Source: Chloroflexota bacterium (GTDB lineage Bacteria; Chloroflexota; Anaerolineae; Anaerolineales; DRKV01). Taken from it: a DNA stretch of 7,748 nucleotides. Below are positions 6,482 to 7,748 of this stretch, in pieces. The translations under genes were made by a program, and so were the position numbers. Below the pieces are notes generated by a model, which saw nothing but the letters and a program-made list of their open reading frames with translations, was not told the origin of the DNA and searched no databases. The stretch spans positions 1 to 7,748 of the forward strand of contig DRKV01000455.1 in NCBI GenBank assembly GCA_011051635.1, read 5' to 3'. Each line of letters starts with the position of its first letter. Position 1 is the first letter of the stretch.

Positions 6482-7300
6482 ATGCTTGCTTCTCTTCTCT
6501 TATCGTTGCGCGAGGGCCTGGAAGCCGCTCTGATTATCGGTATTTTGGCTGGCGCCTTGCGGAAAATCCGGCGTACTGACCTTTCTCCCCATCTTTGGCG
6601 GGGCGCGTTCAGCGCCATTGCCTTGAGCGTCCTGACGGCCATTGGACTGCAAGCCGCCGGAGCGGCGCTAGAGGGTGAGGCTGAAGCAGTTTTCGAGGGT
6701 ACGACCATGTTCCTGGCCGCCGGTGTGCTGACCTGGATGATTTTCTGGATGGCGCATCAGGCACGCGGCCTGAAAGACGAACTGGAGGCCGATGTGCGCC
6801 GGGCTGCGCTGCAGAAAGGGGGAACCCCGCTCTTCATGCTGGCTTTTTTGGCTGTGGTGCGTGAAGGTATTGAGTTGGCACTTTTTCTGACCGCGGCGGC
6901 GTTTGCCAGCAACGCCATGCAGACCCTGGTCGGCGCTTTGACCGGCCTCGCACTGGCCGCCCTGTTGGGATGGGGGCTGTTCACCGCTGCCCTGCGCCTG
7001 AATTTGCGCAAATTCTTCCGGGTGAGCGGTTTTCTCTTGCTGCTTTTCGCTGCCGGATTGGTGGCCCACGGCGTTCACGAGTTCAACGAGGTGGGATGGA
7101 TTCCCGCTATCATCGAGCATCTCTGGGATGTCAATTTCGTCCTGGACGAAAACTCGGTTCTGGGTGGGGTGTTGAAGGCGCTTTTTGGTTACAACGGCAA
7201 CCCCTCCCTGACGGAAGTGCTGGCCTATACCGGGTATTTCCTCGCCATCTGGCTGGGTTTGCGCAGCCGGAACCGCCAGGAGAGTCTGGTAGCGGCTTGA
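6482..7300 (+). CDS. FTR1/EfeU-family high-affinity iron permease
   Basis: This inner-membrane iron transporter has 272 residues, close to EfeU length (about 276), with about seven hydrophobic segments. The two hallmark motifs that bind iron within the membrane are both present: REGLEAAL (R10-E14) in the first helix and REGIELAL (R127-E131) in the fourth. Acidic residues in EGEAEAVFE (64-72) follow the second helix. The C-terminal LFGYNGNPSLTEVLAYTGYFLAIWL block is also typical of the family. The start is ATG 6482, with GGAGG at 6473-6477 only 4 nt upstream. An in-frame TTG at 6431 lies upstream of the promoter's -10 box and is rejected. It is a single-gene unit, with its own promoter and a strong terminator just after the stop. 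No EfeO or EfeB partner is in view. Iron as substrate is family knowledge; ferrous or ferric form cannot be told. Confidence 0.95.
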   Translation: MLASLLLSLREGLEAALIIGILAGALRKIRRTDLSPHLWRGAFSAIALSVLTAIGLQAAGAALEGEAEAVFEGTTMFLAAGVLTWMIFWMAHQARGLKDELEADVRRAALQKGGTPLFMLAFLAVVREGIELALFLTAAAFASNAMQTLVGALTGLALAALLGWGLFTAALRLNLRKFFRVSGFLLLLFAAGLVAHGVHEFNEVGWIPAIIEHLWDVNFVLDENSVLGGVLKALFGYNGNPSLTEVLAYTGYFLAIWLGLRSRNRQESLVAA

Positions 7301-7305
7301 GGTGC

Positions 7306-7343
7306 TTGTAGGACAACTGCGAGCAGTTGTCCTACAATTTTTT
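7306..7343 (+). terminator. Strong intrinsic terminator after the iron permease
   Basis: TTGTAGGACAACTGC (7306-7320) and its perfect reverse complement (7323-7337) form a 15-bp stem around GA, followed at once by TTTTTT (7338-7343). It begins 5 nt after the permease stop. The minus-strand exit has no T-tract, so it should act in one direction. Such a long perfect palindrome could also be a copy of a dispersed repeat. Confidence 0.93.
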
Positions 7344-7367
7344 AATGCGCCCGTTCATTTTTGCTTC

Positions 7368-7395
7368 TTGACAACGGGGGAAAAACGAGTACAAT
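7368..7395 (+). promoter_or_regulatory. Sigma70-type promoter for nadC
   Basis: A consensus TTGACA (7368-7373), a 16-nt spacer and TACAAT (7390-7395) form the strongest promoter in the window. The start site should be near 7401-7403, giving a leader of about 40 nt. Confidence 0.85.
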
Positions 7396-7411
7396 CTAGA
7401 TGTACCGCAAA

Positions 7412-7428
7412 AGTGTCTAAATTACACT
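7412..7428 (+). promoter_or_regulatory. Small palindrome AGTGT-N7-ACACT in the nadC leader, candidate operator
   Basis: The 5-bp arms at 7412-7416 and 7424-7428 are perfect and lie between the predicted start site and the Shine-Dalgarno sequence, a common repressor position. NAD genes are often repressed by NiaR or NrtR, but I cannot match this to a known motif. Confidence 0.35.
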
Positions 7429-7441
7429 AACTGGAGCGCCC

Positions 7442-7748
7442 ATGTCTCTGCATCCTGAAATTCTCGCTGCCATCCGCCGCGCCCTGGAAGAAGACCTCGG
7501 TTCCCGCGGGGATGCGACCAGTGACAGCATCATCCCCCCTGAGGCCGAAATCACAGCCCGCATCGTCGCCAAGCAGGACGGCATCGTAGCCGGGCTGGAT
7601 GTGGCCGCGGCGGTTTTCCGCGAGATGAATGTCGCCATCCGATGTATCCCCCGCGTGGAGGAGGGGCAGAGCGTCCGTAGCGGCGATTTGCTGGCCGAGG
7701 TGGGTGGCCCGGCGCGGGCTGTGCTGGCCGCCGAGCGGACGGCGCTCA
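7442..7748 (+). CDS. nadC: Nicotinate-nucleotide pyrophosphorylase (quinolinate phosphoribosyltransferase), N-terminal part
   Basis: NadC converts quinolinate and PRPP to nicotinate mononucleotide, CO2 and pyrophosphate in de novo NAD synthesis. The window holds 102 codons plus one base, with no stop, out of an expected 280 or so. Family features seen are ALEEDLGSRGDATSDSIIP, ARIVAKQDGIVAGLDVAAAVF, the GD-LLAEV strand, and GPARAVLAAERTAL, which leads into the catalytic barrel. Most active-site residues of the barrel lie beyond the edge. ATG 7442 has GGAG at 7433-7436, 5 nt upstream, and a strong promoter in front. No nadA or nadB is upstream, so it begins its own transcription unit; downstream partners cannot be seen. 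Confidence 0.94.
   Translation, partial: MSLHPEILAAIRRALEEDLGSRGDATSDSIIPPEAEITARIVAKQDGIVAGLDVAAAVFREMNVAIRCIPRVEEGQSVRSGDLLAEVGGPARAVLAAERTAL

Noticed and set aside
7333..7338. Fourth TACAAT as a -10 box
   Set aside because: It is part of the terminator stem and T-tract, with no -35 at proper spacing.

Overview
This is a GC-rich, gene-dense bacterial window with every recognisable gene on the plus strand. The protein set, the Pro/Thr-rich 'TPxPTPTPT' stalk on an anchored protease, and the recurrent TACAAT -10 boxes suggest Chloroflexota, perhaps Anaerolineae. That assignment is inference from protein style; no rRNA or other phylogenetic marker is present.

Layout. 1-1116: C-terminal two thirds of formate--tetrahydrofolate ligase (fhs), cut by the window edge. 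1157-2398: FAD-dependent oxidoreductase of the HI0933-like / PP_4765 (TIGR03862-type) group, probably read from a leaderless TACAAT promoter. 2399-2578: intergenic region with a long imperfect palindrome (2421-2491) and a 12-bp direct repeat. 2579-6321: a tight four-gene cluster, probably one operon. It holds a secreted, membrane-anchored gluzincin-type peptidase, a TM1112-like small cupin, a CysH-type APS/PAPS reductase with four Cys for a [4Fe-4S] cluster, and an MFS transporter. Gaps inside the cluster are 18, 3 and about 32 nt; if the MFS gene starts at the upstream TTG it overlaps cysH by 4 nt. 6322-6481: regulatory region with a sigma70-type promoter and several inverted repeats, one of which covers the Shine-Dalgarno sequence of the next gene. 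6482-7300: FTR1/EfeU-family iron permease, closed by a strong intrinsic terminator (7306-7343). 7368-7441: a second strong promoter with a small palindrome in the leader. 7442-7748: N-terminal part of nadC (quinolinate phosphoribosyltransferase), cut by the window edge.

How it fits together. Most genes are housekeeping: one-carbon metabolism (fhs), sulfur assimilation (cysH), iron uptake (FTR1) and NAD synthesis (nadC). No phage, CRISPR, toxin or transposase gene was seen. The most unusual content is the protease-cupin-APS reductase-MFS cluster and the dense cis-regulatory architecture in front of the iron permease. I do not see convincing evidence of a wholly new multi-gene system.
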